From contig NC_088357.1 of NCBI RefSeq assembly GCF_036884655.1, positions 4,021,001 to 4,085,000 on the forward strand: a stretch of DNA of 64,000 nt, read 5' to 3'. Below the pieces are notes generated by a model. The model saw only the letters and a program-made list of their open reading frames with translations. It did no database searches and had not been told where the DNA came from. How positions within the stretch are numbered: position 1 is the stretch's first letter; each line of letters opens with the position of its first letter. Of the stretch, positions 1 to 11,419 are shown piece after piece. The position numbers and the translations under genes are program-made. This stretch comes from Musa acuminata AAA Group. Taxonomy: Eukaryota > Streptophyta > Magnoliopsida > Zingiberales > Musaceae.

Positions 1-1
1 A

Positions 2-1249
2 GTGTGGCTTGGTTTTGGTGCAGCATTCAAGCATGTTATGCAAAAAGATATCAGGAATCTTCATACTCTTCAAGAGATGTACAACAAATGGCCATTTTTC
101 AGAGTCACAATTGATTTGGTTGAGATGGTTTTTGCTAAGGGAGATCCTGGAATTGCTGCTTTGTATGACAAACTGTTGGTTTCTCAAGATTTGTGGAAAT
201 TTGGGGAGCAACTTAGAGCCAACTATGAAGAAACAAAGCGCCTTCTTCTTCAGGCAAATTCTCTCATCAACCTTTATTTTAATTGCAAGTCGGATCATTG
301 TGATTGTTACAAAAAGTTAAGATGTTTTGATTGCTTTAAATTGTCATTGTTGGTTTTAATCTATATGCATCCAATCAATCTGATCTACAACTAAATATAC
401 ATCAGTTTGAAGCTTATTTTCCATGGTGAGATGATATTTTCAGAAAAAGGGAAATTACTTTATCCAATATTAGCAGTTATACTTAATGACTTAGAATACA
501 CCAAGGGGAAATTATACTCGGAGTAAGATTTTTAATTCCTTTTAACGTCATCCTTCTTATTAGTTTAACTTTGAATTAAAAAGATATATGGAAATCATTT
601 CAGAGGAAGGTTGGGTAGCATACCGAAGTAAGTTTTCCTTTCAAGCATCCAGGAAAGAGATCACGGTAATTCTACCACATCAAATGTTTGCTAAAGTATC
701 CTTGGATTGCTCTTGTTATCAGCATGTCTTATACGATCGTAGGTGCTTTTATATAGTCAACTTTAGTTAAGAGTCCCTTTATATGCGTTCGAGCATAACT
801 ATCATATATGAGACTGTTATGACTAATATGTCCGTCCTTTCGGGAAATATCGTCTCGAAATATGTTTCAAGAAAAGGTTACGAGTTCATTGTTTATGTTA
901 TCAATTTTCAAATGCTTAGTTCTGAAAAGGCTACTGCAATTATTCATTCTAGGTTGCTGGTCACAAAGATCTTTTAGAAGGGGATCCATATCTGAAGCAG
1001 AGATTACGCTTGCGTGATGCCTACATTACAACTTTGAATGCCTGCCAAGCTTACACTTTGAAGAGGATCAGAGACCCTTCCTACCATGTTAACGTGAGAC
1101 CTCATCTCTCAAAGGAGATAACAGAGTCCAGCAAACCGGCTGCAGAACTGGTGAAGCTTAATCCAAGCAGCGAATACGCCCCTGGGTTAGAGGACACCCT
1201 CATTTTGACGATGAAGGGTATTGCTGCTGGACTGCAGAACACTGGTTGA
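2..1249 (+). CDS. PPC: Phosphoenolpyruvate carboxylase, C-terminal part (partial at 5' end)
   Basis: Cytosolic PEPC adds bicarbonate to phosphoenolpyruvate to give oxaloacetate and phosphate. Only the last 182 residues or so of a protein of about 965 are present; the window opens inside the penultimate exon. Seen directly: exon 2-253 (begins [14 protein letters not shown], ends KRLLLQ) and final exon 953-1249 (begins [18 protein letters not shown], stop TGA). The C-terminus is QNTG, the invariant tetrapeptide of plant-type PEPC, so this is not the bacterial-type paralogue. The join [14 protein letters not shown] is conserved in the family and forces the intron to begin GC (254-255) and end AG (951-952), a non-canonical GC-AG intron. 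No frameshift or internal stop is visible. C4 or CAM specialisation cannot be judged from this fragment. Very sure of the family. Confidence 0.97.
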
Positions 1250-2952
1250 ATTGTGTGCTCTGCATATCTCCTCAATAAAGCAAAGCATCGCAAACTACTG
1301 TTGTTTTATGTAGCTAATTTTTGCCATGGCAGCGTTGCTGCTTTTGTCAGTTCCCGAAGACAGCAACCAGTGGTTCCAAAACACTTTCAGCTGTGCCACC
1401 TGATTACTAATGGCAAGAAATAAGCCTTGTTCGGGAAGCTGATGGCAAAATTAATTCTCTCAGTGTCTTTCTTCCTTTTTTTTTTTTTTCGTCTTTTCGT
1501 TTTTCAGTTCACATTTATCATGAGTCTGAAATTGATCAAAATCTCCAAGAGCTTTCATGTTTGCAATCTTCCACACTGGGGCATTCTGATATGTTGCACT
1601 GTTTGGCTATATGATTTAATCAGATGTTCTTGGTCTGCTTCTCAGATTGATTGATACATTTCTTGGGATGATGTCGGAACTGAGGTTTCTGTTAACTTTC
1701 ATTCTTCCGCTCTTGCATTACACCTTACAGTCTCTTCCGAGAAGATTTGCTTTTCATGGTGCTCCAGGGACTAAAGCCATCGTTCTAAGTTGGAAAGAGA
1801 CTGTGATTAGAATAACTGGAATATTTCTGCTTTGCCTGTGTCAGCTGTTCACAGTATTCACGAGTAGTTGTTGCTGCCTATCTTTTATGCATTGATTGAT
1901 AACTGGTTTAGGAAGTTGCTCTAAATGTGTTTTCTTGATGCTTCAATCCGTGTTTCTCTTCTCTCTCATCAAAACCAAGCTCGATTCTATATTGTGACAA
2001 GTGCTCGTTCATCATAATTAACATCTTAAAAAAGCCTTTCTTTGCGAGTACACTTTGATTCTATTCCTGTTTGTTTTATTTGCTCTCTCTTTTCCTCCCT
2101 ACTCGATCTTATCCTTTGCTCACCCTTTCATATTTGCAGGAGCCATCGTGTGAGTGAAGAAGAATATGTGGTGATTGTCACAAGATGCATATCCCTTTGT
2201 GAGGATGACCACTTGGATGCACTTTGCTAGGTGAGAAATGCCTATAGTCAATGGTTCTCAAGTGCAATTGCTAACCCTACTCCTCAACTTGCACTTTTCA
2301 CATACTTATCTTGCTTTTGCTTATCCAAATGGAACCATATTAATAATCCCCAGTCTTACACTATTCAAATGTTTTGCCCAACTTTTTCTTTCTCCAAAAG
2401 AAACTCCAGAATAAGTCACTATACACCTTTCAAGTTGAGGTGGCTGGTTGTCGACTTTTTGGTTCTCGACCCAGTAAGGAGGTTGGGAAGAAGCCCATAG
2501 GATGTTTCCTTTGAGCTGGCTGGTTGTGCTAAACACGCTTCCTGAGGTGATCGTAGCCAACTAAGACTTGGTCACAACTCGCAAAAAAGGGTCACGTCAT
2601 ACATAGGTGTTGCGATGATGCAATTGTAAGCTCTCATGTTTAACCAAGATAGGATGAGATGAGATGAGATGGATATAACAAGACGAAGATCGAGATAAAA
2701 AGCTAAAAACAGAGTTATACCCATTTCAGATATTTTAAATTCCCCCTCAGGAAATGTCCATTCCACACAGCCCTTTCCTCTATATGTAGTAGAAGCCCCC
2801 CCCCACTTCAGATAATTCCATTACCGACAAAGGGAATGGAGAAGAACAATTCCCTCACACCAAACTACACGTCTTGTTTGACAAAGTCACTCCTTTTGCT
2901 TTTCTTTTGAGTACTCTTCTTTCTGCTTTCTTTGGCTAATCCATAACCATTT
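1250..2952. other. Intergenic: PEPC 3' region and Dof upstream region
   Basis: No coding region is supported. The first few hundred bases after the PEPC stop are T-rich and probably hold its 3' UTR and polyadenylation signals. A short GATGA-type microsatellite lies near 2650-2671. A C-run near 2797-2804 and a weak TATA-like stretch (CTATATGTAG, near 2780-2789) precede the Dof gene. Open frames here (for example around 1647-1895) have no family resemblance I recognise and look like chance. Confidence 0.6.
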
Positions 2953-3025
2953 ATGTGTCTCTCTCCTCTGCAGTATGGCTCTCCACTTCTCCTTGCTCCC
3001 CCTATCCCTCTCAACCTAACACTAC

Positions 3026-3027
<2 letters not shown>

Positions 3028-3084
<57 letters not shown>
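3028..3084 (+). repeat. (CT)n microsatellite in the Dof 5' leader
   Basis: About 28 uninterrupted CT units end 28 bases before the chosen Dof start codon. Pyrimidine-rich CT tracts are common in plant 5' UTRs. In this case the tract is open in the Dof reading frame as a Leu-Ser run, so length changes would break or restore a longer upstream frame that begins at ATG 2953. Confidence 0.95.
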
Positions 3085-3086
<2 letters not shown>

Positions 3087-3111
3087 CCTAACACTACAAC
3101 AAATCCATCTG

Positions 3112-3576
3112 ATGGCACGAGTAGAGGAAGCAGTAAGCTTCAAACTTTTCGGGACGGTGATCCAAAAGGGGAACAGACAAGCCAAGGAGGAAGAGGAGAA
3201 GCGGGTGGAGGCGCAGGAAGAGGCGGCGGCGCTGCCGTGCCCGAGGTGCAAGAGCAAGGAGACCAGGTTCTGCTACTTCAACAACTACAACGTCAACCAG
3301 CCGCGCCACTTCTGCAAGGCCTGCCACCGCTACTGGACAGCCGGCGGCACCCTCCGCAGAAACGTTCCCGTCGGCGCTGGCCGCCGGAGGGGTCGCCCCG
3401 CACACCGCATAGGAGCCTCCGCCGCAGCCGCAGCAACCGCATCCATCCCTTCTGTCTGCGTCCTGGTGTGCCAGCCGTCTGGCTACTCTGACGGGGCGGC
3501 GGCGATGGATCGCTGGCTCCTGACACCAGACGCCCCGGCGATAGTTGACCGCAGGCACAGTGGTGGACCTCGTTGA
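3112..3576 (+). CDS. Dof-type zinc-finger transcription factor (short CDF/Dof1.5-like)
   Basis: Nuclear DNA-binding protein; Dof domains recognise AAAG cores. The 154-residue product has FKLFGTVIQ at residues 10-18, like the conserved N-terminal KLFG motif of cycling Dof factors and COG1/Dof1.5. The Dof finger follows with C43, C46, C68 and C71 (CPRC, 21 residues, CKAC), then RYWTAGG and [10 protein letters not shown]. Oddities: the loop reads [11 protein letters not shown], with one more Arg than the usual GG-x-L/M-RNVPVG; and the C-terminal part is only about 50 residues, far shorter than typical CDFs, and ends without recognisable motifs. Met 3112 is chosen because the KLFG motif follows it and the in-frame upstream ATG (2953) reads through the CT repeat. 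The gene appears intronless. Family sure; subgroup probable. Confidence 0.93.
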   Translation: MARVEEAVSFKLFGTVIQKGNRQAKEEEEKRVEAQEEAAALPCPRCKSKETRFCYFNNYNVNQPRHFCKACHRYWTAGGTLRRNVPVGAGRRRGRPAHRIGASAAAAATASIPSVCVLVCQPSGYSDGAAAMDRWLLTPDAPAIVDRRHSGGPR

Positions 3577-4897
3577 CTCTCGAGGATCTACTCCTCGAGT
3601 CACAGTGTACGGCTCCCACAGCCAAAGGATGTCTGTATGTTTGTGATCTTTTAACCAACCGTGGAAATGGACATCTCCTTTACTTCGCCATGAAAAGCTT
3701 CTTTTGTACAGACTCACCATTAACCAAAGCCCATCTCACAATTCAGTAAGATGCTTAGGACTCAACCAAGTTCTTCCTTCCAGTAAAAGGTCAAAGGAAA
3801 GGTTGACCAGCCTTTCCCATGTCACGTAACAACAGGAGAAACAAAAAGGAGTTGCATACACCTCAGAAACAACTCGACTCATAATTGTTGATATGCCAAA
3901 ACTGTAGTGGACGTCAAAGCGATCACAGTTGCATCTGTGCCTTCAACAAGTCAACTTTGAACAGATAGATAGCTTCGTTGACCGACCAAACAAACGCGTT
4001 CATCTGCTTTGACTGCCATTAACAGTGCTCCTTTTTATGATGCACGCATGAAATGTCATTTATGTACAGCACGATTGGATCATAAAATTGTTGTCGTCAA
4101 CCATCATCATGCGCATTTAATATAAGCCGTCCTTAATTAGTCGGATGATGACTGACGGCATGCCTATCCGCTACTTGTTTGCACGTGAGAAGACAGAGAG
4201 TTAGAGTTGTATTGAAACTCTTATTGCACGAACACAAACGTCCGAACATGACATTGACGAATGAAATGGGTGTCGAGTGTTCGAGTACGTGCACAAAATC
4301 CATAGATCAGACAAAGTGGTATTTCATACACGTATACGTCCATTAAATAAGAAGCATACGCAGTTATGACAACATGAAGCCATAGTCTGGAACTATAAAT
4401 ATCATGCCTTGCATTGAAGAGTTACATAAGCTTTCATACCAAGAATAATATTTTTGGCATTCTTATGATATTGTGGTCGTGATGTGCACTGATATTTTTC
4501 CAATGGGTCAATTATACTTTAATCTCATGCAGCCTCGAGTGCCCCATAACCTCCATGCATACACGTTTCTTAGAGACAATGTGGAACCATAGAAAGATAA
4601 GTGATGCCTGATGCTGCTCTACTTTATAGTTTGGTGGCTCACAAAAATAACTTATCCATGTATTATTAACACATGATTCATGCGTGTGTTGACTGTTTAA
4701 AGACTATACCAAAGTAGGAAGAAGAAGTCATGTAGTGTCCGAACTAAATACACAAACTACGAGAGAGAGACACCTTTAGGAAGACTTTCTTCTATTAAAC
4801 AACCTCACGTCATAGGCTTTTTCCCAATCAATCATAGAACTCAAGAAATGATAACCCGCCTACTCTAATGCTAATTATATATTCGTTTCTTTACTTG

Positions 4898-5315
4898 ATT
4901 AGTATCATAGTTTCTGTACTTTAAAATTTTATATTAATTTTTTTTATAATTTTTAAAAATAAAATAAATAATCTTATTTTTCTAACATCGTCAGTTATAT
5001 TAATAAAAATGCAATACATGACATCACATGTTGGATCGATACGAAAATGATAAGTAAAAAGATAATTTCATTATCTAATTTATTTTTAACGATTTTAGCG
5101 ATAAAAAGATAATTTCAATATCTCACTTGTTGAAAACACAAAAAATATTAAAATTATCATTTTTTTCTATCATTTTTGTATTGATCCAATCTCACATGTT
5201 ATGTTTTTCGTTAATACAGCTGATAATGTTAAGATAAATGAGATTATTTATTTCACTTTCAGAACTATAAGGATCATAATATAATTTTTTTAAGAATAAG
5301 GATCGCAATACTAAT
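4898..5315. mobile_element. Fold-back MITE (long inverted arms)
   Basis: The left arm (about 4898-5080) and the reverse complement of the right arm (about 5135-5315) align over most of their length. Shared blocks include AAATAAATAATCT, a TTxAACAT-x-RTCAG block followed by T-x-TATTAA, and GGATC-x-ATACRAAAATGATA. The centre is a short unpaired AT-rich spacer. No ORF is present. This fits a non-autonomous inverted-repeat transposon. The exact ends and target-site duplication are not certain; ATTAGTATCATAG at the left end matches GCAATACTAAT at the right in inverse. Confidence 0.7.
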
Positions 5316-6161
5316 ATGATCTAATCATATAAGGTAACACGTAATTAGTCATCTACTCGAAGCAATGTAAATATGGCCATTCACCTTCTTATAACCGATT
5401 ACCTTTTTCGCCAAAGTATTCTTAATAACAAAACCAAGAAGCATAAAAAAAAAAAAAACATGAGAAATATATTCGTATTAAAAATTATAAAAATCTATAA
5501 ATAATGTTTAAAACATATTTGACTTTCAAAATAATATCAAAATTGATAGGTACACTAAATTATCTTGAATTTGATTTTGACATGTATTCTAAATTATTTT
5601 ATAGCTTTTAATATTTTAGCTAAATTTTTAATTTAATCTATGGTCCCAACTAAGGAAAAACAACACGAAGAATAATAATGCATGCATTATTAGTAGTATT
5701 TTCAGTCTTATTTGAACCAATATGGAATTTATTGAATTGAACCCATGGATCAAATCTAATGGGCCAAACAAAGTAAAAAAAGGAGGGAAAACATATATGA
5801 TAAAATTGAAAAGTAAAAACAAAAGAAAATTCTCTATGAACAAAAAGCAAAGAAGACCAAATCTCTTTGTGGGAAGAAAAAAAAAAAAAACCAAATCTAA
5901 TGATCTTTTCGGGATATCACCTTTTCATATATATATATATATATATATATTTATTTTGATTTTTTAGTAAATTTATTTGTGATTTTTATTTTAAATTTTA
6001 ATTACCTCGCAATTGTGGAAAATTTACACCTTTTTATTATTATGACTTTTTATTTTATTTTATCTTATCTTATTTAATCATATACGGGATTTGGTTCAAC
6101 TAATCCGTCCATCCCGATCCCATCCCCCGGTCAATCCTAAAAGTTACCGCTGTCAATTGCC

Positions 6162-6169
6162 ATAAATAG
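6162..6169 (+). promoter_or_regulatory. Possible TATA box of the 14-3-3 gene
   Basis: ATAAATAG lies 137 bases before the 14-3-3 start codon, a position that would give a leader of about 110 bases. The match is modest, and no other core element nearby is better. Confidence 0.4.
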
Positions 6170-6305
6170 CCCCGCTGCCGCACCTGCTCAGACACTTCAT
6201 CGCCGTCCTTTCCTCCCCTGTCCTCCTGTTGGTTTCTCGACACCGAAGCGAGCATCAAGGGAGAGGAGGGAGAGATCGAGGGGAAGAGCCCCGAGTGGAT
6301 CGGAA

Positions 6306-9300
6306 ATGGCGTCGCAGAAGGAGCGCGAGAACTTCGTCTACATCGCCAAGCTCGCAGAGCAAGCCGAGCGCTACGACGGTATGTGTTTGCTTCCCTCTGA
6401 TCTCGATCCCTAGGGTTCCCATCTCTTCCCATGGTGAGGGATTTTGCCGTCCCTCGATCCGATCCGTGTTGCTCGTGGCAGAGATGGTGGATGCGATGAA
6501 GAAGGTCGCGAAGCTCGACGTGGAGCTCACCGTGGAGGAGCGGAACCTGCTCTCGGTGGGCTACAAGAACGTGGTCGGCGCACGGAGGGCTTCCTGGAGG
6601 ATCCTCTCTTCGATCGAGCAGAAGGAGGAGTCGAGAGGGAACGAGCACCATGTCAAGAACATCAAGGAGTACCGGCAGAAGGTGGAGTTGGAGCTCTCGA
6701 ACATCTGCACTGATATTGTTACCCTGATCGACGAGCACCTCATCCCTTCGTCGTCGGCCGGGGAATCCTCTGTATTCTACTATAAGATGTGAGTCAGATC
6801 TGAAATCGTCTACATGTTGTTTTGCTGGTCCTTCTGTTCTTTTTTGGTCTGAAGTCACGTCATGGTTCGATCGCAGGAAGGCCGATTACTATCGTTACCT
6901 GGCGGAGTTCAAGGCTGGGAATGAGAGGAAAGAAGTAGCAGAACAGTCTCTAGCAGCGTATCAGGTCCAAGATTCTTTTATTTGCCTTTCCCACATTTGT
7001 ATCTTACGATTTGGTTTGACTGCCCCGTTGGAGAACATTTGTATTTCCAATTAGTAAGCATTTTGCATTATTAGAATCTGCTTCCTCCAAAACCATTGTT
7101 CCGTTTCCATTAGAACTGTTGTTATTGTATGATTCTATCCGATAATTTAGCAGAATTTTTTACCAGAATATCTCATGATAATATAAAATCATTCTTGTGT
7201 GTGCTCATTTTGCAGTAGTTCAAGCTCCCGTTATTCGTCGCATTCGCATTGATTACAACATGCATGCTTAAACAGAGTAGTTAGTTATACATTAATGAAT
7301 GACAGTAGACAGTGGTACCGAGTTGTTATCTTCATCATGATTTACTATGTAAACATCATGTTTTAATGAACTTGTCAGCCGCAGGCTGACTTTACTTTTT
7401 TTTTTACCTATATATTTTGTGGTGGTTCCCTTGTGTTTTGTTTTCCTTGTGGACCAAGAGGGTTAAAATATATCACTATTTTGAATAAGATCGACAGTAA
7501 TCACTTTTCTGTTTTCTCTTTAGTGATATTGTTGGCTGAGGATTATTTCTTTTATCTGAGGGACTTATAGTTAGTTGCTTGTTGGATCCCTTTTCAGTAG
7601 TTGATGATTGCAGTAACATTTTAATTTCTCAGAAGGGTATGACTACTATTTATCCTTGTTATATTCAAGAAACTGAAGCTTGCATATGTCGTCGTTGTTG
7701 CTCAAATTTGCATTTGGGTTTGAAATTTTGTCTTCAGTTAATTCATGTTCATTACTATGGTTAAATTGATGGAGCTAAATGAGGAGCAGGAACTACGTAC
7801 CTCTATATCGTATATAACTAATTATCACAGTGTAATTCTTGCGAGCTTCAGAGGTGGTAATTGTGGGTAGTTAAAAACATTCACATGGTTTTTGAAGTCT
7901 AGATTTGTGATTTTAAACTGTTAGAGGTATATCTGATGCATGCACAAGTTTGCACTGAAGTACATTATTAAGTTCTACCATCTCAGCTGTAATATGGCTT
8001 TATGGCTCGTGGACTGCCCTTTAGGGCATATATGTATTATGTATTTCCTCTCAAGTCTTCTTTTATTTTTTTATATTGTTTCATGTTGCTTTGCAGGAGA
8101 GAAGTTTTTGATCTCATGGATGTTTTGGATTATTTTTCTTATGCCCAGTGAATTTGATGTTGCTCTAATAAGCTTGTCTCTTTTTGCTGAAGTAGTATTA
8201 CCTGTATCGCGTTGCAGGCAGCCACAAGTACAGCCGAGGCAGATCTGGCTCCTACTCATCCAATTCGATTGGGATTAGCATTGAATTTCTCTGTATTTTA
8301 TTATGAGATCATGAACTCACCTGAACGGTATGCTACATCCTATAGAACAGCACGTTAGATGTTTGCCCATTATCTGATTCTTCAAATGACTTCTCTAAAC
8401 TCAGGGCTTGCCACCTTGCAAAACAAGCCTTTGATGAAGCTATTTCTGAGCTTGACACACTGAGTGAAGAATCATACAAGGACAGCACATTGATTATGCA
8501 ACTATTGAGGGATAACCTTACCTTATGGACATCTGACATCCCTGAAGATGGAGGTAATATTTAACTGATTACAGAGGTTATTTTTGCTGGCATCTGAAAG
8601 AATATGCTTTTGGGATAGGTTATTTTTGTTTTAGTTGATTGTTTTGTCGTCTTTTTGCAAGGAAAGCTTTGTAGTAATATGGCTTTAGCTTAAATAAATT
8701 TAGAATAAGAAGAGCATAAGAAATTCTTGAGATGGACTTAGGTTCAATTTAGAAGTGCACAAGAGATTCTTGGGATTGTCTAGGACTGATGGATGCCTCA
8801 ATGTCTTGCTTGTCTCTAGTGTTGTAAAAGATCAAAATATGCTGTGAGATTGTCCTTAATGGATAAAATATGCTTCTTAGCTTCTGATCCAGCATCTGTC
8901 AACTTTGTGGCTGATGGCCACATTGGCATGTTTGGTTGTGGCTAGTTGCTTAACTATTCCCATTATAGGTGAAAAATTCCTCCGACGCAATGCAAAGAAC
9001 TTAATCTGGGTTCAGATTATCTCAACTTTTTATTTTTATTATCAAGCACTAAAACGTATTAATATGTCATTACCAAAGAAATTGGTTTCCAAACATTATG
9101 TTCTTGTGTGTCAATCATATCGCTGAAGAAGGTTTGCTATTTCTTTGATTGTTGAAATCCCTAGTTATTCTCTTAAAAAGATTCATGTTCTAAAACAATG
9201 AATGTTGCTTGTGTTGGACTTTAGATTCTTTTATCATACTTGTTTGTTTTTTAGAATAATTTGAATTATACCCTTGATTATGGAGTGATAGTGATGCAAG

Positions 9301-10257
9301 CAATGGTCCTACTTCATAGGAGTAGTAATCCAAAGCTCAGGGAGGTGGGTTCGTGCTTGTAGTAGTTATAATATGACATAGGCCAACATGTAGAGAGTTA
9401 AAAGGTGGTAACAAAATAAGCCCAGAAAGAGGTCTGTTGAGGATGAAACAATTGGTAAGAGATAATTGAGTTCTTGGGTAGCTAATTCAAGAGTTCTAAT
9501 TAATTCATAACATGTTATAACTTACAAGACTTCAACTTGATTAGCATTTGAAGTCACAAATGAACCATTGATTGGGGAGAAATAAAGAAGAAAATTGCAG
9601 TTGAGTTTGTTTGAGTTGATACATCCTGGAGTTATTTTTTTTAAATACCATGCAAAATCCCCACCAAATTGGACTATATGGCTGCTTGATTGAATCTGGA
9701 ATTTTCCCTATGTTTTCCCACAGCCAAATATACCCGAGCCATTTTCTTCACTGCAATGTTAGTTTTTAACCAAGTGTTGCATGCTCGGGTCATGTGCTGA
9801 ACATTATTTGGAGATTGAATAATTTATGAACCCTGCAAATTTTCCACTCTTTAATCTTGTATGAAACATGATATAATTGGTTAAACAGAGCTTGTTTCTT
9901 GGTAATTTGTATAATAAATTACTAAAGCAACCATTTTAATTTTCACATCAGTATTTGCTTACGACTTTGTTGGGTTTCATCCAGAAAAGTCTAAATCAAT
10001 TTTAATGTTTTCCCCTGATTTAAGCAGCAACAGAAGATCCTATAAAGGAAAGTAATGGCAAGCCTGGTGCAGTCGAAGATGCAGAGGTTGGTTTCTGTAT
10101 ATGTTTAACTCAATTCGTGCCTGCCCGGCACCATCGTGGTAAACCACATCCATGGCATAGTTATATGCACTATTCAGGGGCATGAGATGAGTTGCTGCTG
10201 AATCTGATATTATTCCAAGAATTCTAACCTTCAATATTGAAAAATGTTTTGCAGTGA
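6306..10257 (+). CDS. 14-3-3 protein, epsilon-group (GRF9/GF14 mu-like)
   Basis: Dimeric phosphoserine/threonine-binding adaptor of cytosol and nucleus; regulates client enzymes and transcription factors. Exons: 6306-6378, 6482-6788, 6877-6964, 8218-8327, 8405-8553, 10028-10086, and a last exon whose stop codon TGA (10255-10257) directly follows the acceptor. The product is 262 residues. Hallmarks seen: [62 protein letters not shown], and [36 protein letters not shown] and the tail ending KPGAVEDAE resemble Arabidopsis GRF9 (mu). The intron-rich layout is also usual for the epsilon group. All splice phases agree. The exon 6 acceptor is a tandem AAGCAG (10022-10027), so an isoform with one extra Ala (263 residues) is possible. 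Complete and intact. Confidence 0.96.
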
Positions 10258-10949
10258 GGATGCCCGAACTGGTGACGCCCAGTGGATGACTATTTGGAAG
10301 CTGTTCTTATCATTTGAATTCCGGTTGGTCTAGTTTTTAGATTATCTGTTATTGGTTCCTGTTCTCATTTTAATCGACTTGAATTAGGAAATTTATCTGA
10401 ACTTGGAGGTTGAAGATCTTGTTGCTTCCGTGTCTAGTCCGGGTACTATCATGTTATAGTGTTTGATCTGTTTGGTGGCTGCCTAAAGAGATGTGATGTC
10501 ATGAGCGTTCCCTGTTGCTGAATCAATGTTTTTTGTTTTCTGCAATGATCAGTTGTGGTGGATCTGTTGCCTTAGTTTCTTCCGCTAGATTAATGTAATA
10601 ATGCACTAAGAGACAATAGTATCATTGTTCAACAATGTCGAGGTGCAGGGTCAAGCGGATGTGTGCCTATTCTGTGTGGGTCAACCTTTTCCATGTTGTA
10701 GGAGACCAGAGTCGATATTTTAGGTTCATCTTACCTAGTGTTTCACATAGGAGCATAAAACTCGCAACTTGAATCGGCGATGCCCCCCCCGTGTTACAGC
10801 CTTCTCAAAACAGGGGCTGGCTGGTAGCGTAGGGAAACGTTGCTCTTCCTCGCTTACCCAGGTGGTCTATAGATTGACCGTTTGAAGGAATCCCGGAAGG
10901 TTCCTCTTGGACGATATGATCTGCGAAGGAACTTTGTCACGGTGGCCAT

Positions 10950-11020
10950 CCACTACTATCCTACCTGAAAGCCATGTGCCTCCTGATGATTCTTCCACTA
11001 CTATCCTACCTGAAAGCCAT
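10950..11020 (+). repeat. 26-bp direct repeat
   Basis: The block beginning CCACTACTATCCTACCTGAA and ending AGCCAT occurs at 10950-10975 and again, identical, at 10995-11020, with 19 bases between. No function is apparent; it looks like a small recent local duplication. Confidence 0.9.
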
Positions 11021-11295
11021 CTTTAAATACTACTTGTATATGATTCACTTTTATGTTCTCCAAATTTGTCATTTAAGCAATTGCCAAGCAGTGTCCGCTC
11101 GAGTGGTTAACTGCCAACTCCAACAGATTTGCCAGGATTCCGGAAACTTCTACTAGAGTCATAGAAGCCCAAAAAGGTTTACACGCGGAACCCAATTTGA
11201 ATTACATGGTCAAGTATTTTTATTATTCACGTTTATAAAAATTAACCACTTTGGAATACTACAAGAAGAAATTAATTTTAGCCGGGAGAGAAGGC

Positions 11296-11305
11296 TATAT
11301 ATAAA
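11296..11305 (+). promoter_or_regulatory. TATA box of the UBC13 gene
   Basis: TATATATAAA, 115 bases before the UBC13 start codon. Transcription would start near 11,330, giving a leader of about 90 bases that contains a GA repeat. Confidence 0.7.
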
Positions 11306-11419
11306 GCCATTCCACTCGAGCGACATGAGGCCGTGCCCTTTTTCTTTTGCCGGGGGCTTTCCATACGAGAGTGAAGGTCTAGATCGGTAAGAGAGAGAGA
11401 GAGAGAGATCATCGTCCCG

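Larger units (their letters stand above)
3577..6305. other. Intergenic between Dof and 14-3-3 genes
   Basis: No gene is supported. AT content rises strongly from about 4,900 to 6,100. The stretch holds the fold-back MITE listed separately, poly(A) tracts near 5,446-5,458 and 5,878-5,890, and an (AT)n microsatellite at about 5,928-5,951. Frames around 5,628-5,967 are low-complexity Lys/Phe-rich shadows of the AT-rich DNA. Confidence 0.6.
10258..11419. other. 14-3-3 3' region and UBC13 promoter
   Basis: No gene is supported. It probably begins with the 14-3-3 3' UTR. It contains a C-run near 10,783-10,790, a 26-bp direct repeat (10950-10975 and 10995-11020), and the UBC13 promoter with a TATA box and a short GA repeat (about 11,391-11,408) in the leader. 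Confidence 0.6.

Noticed and set aside
3094..3720. Minus-strand 208-residue open frame opposite the Dof gene
   Set aside because: GC-rich shadow of the Dof domain with no protein-family similarity.
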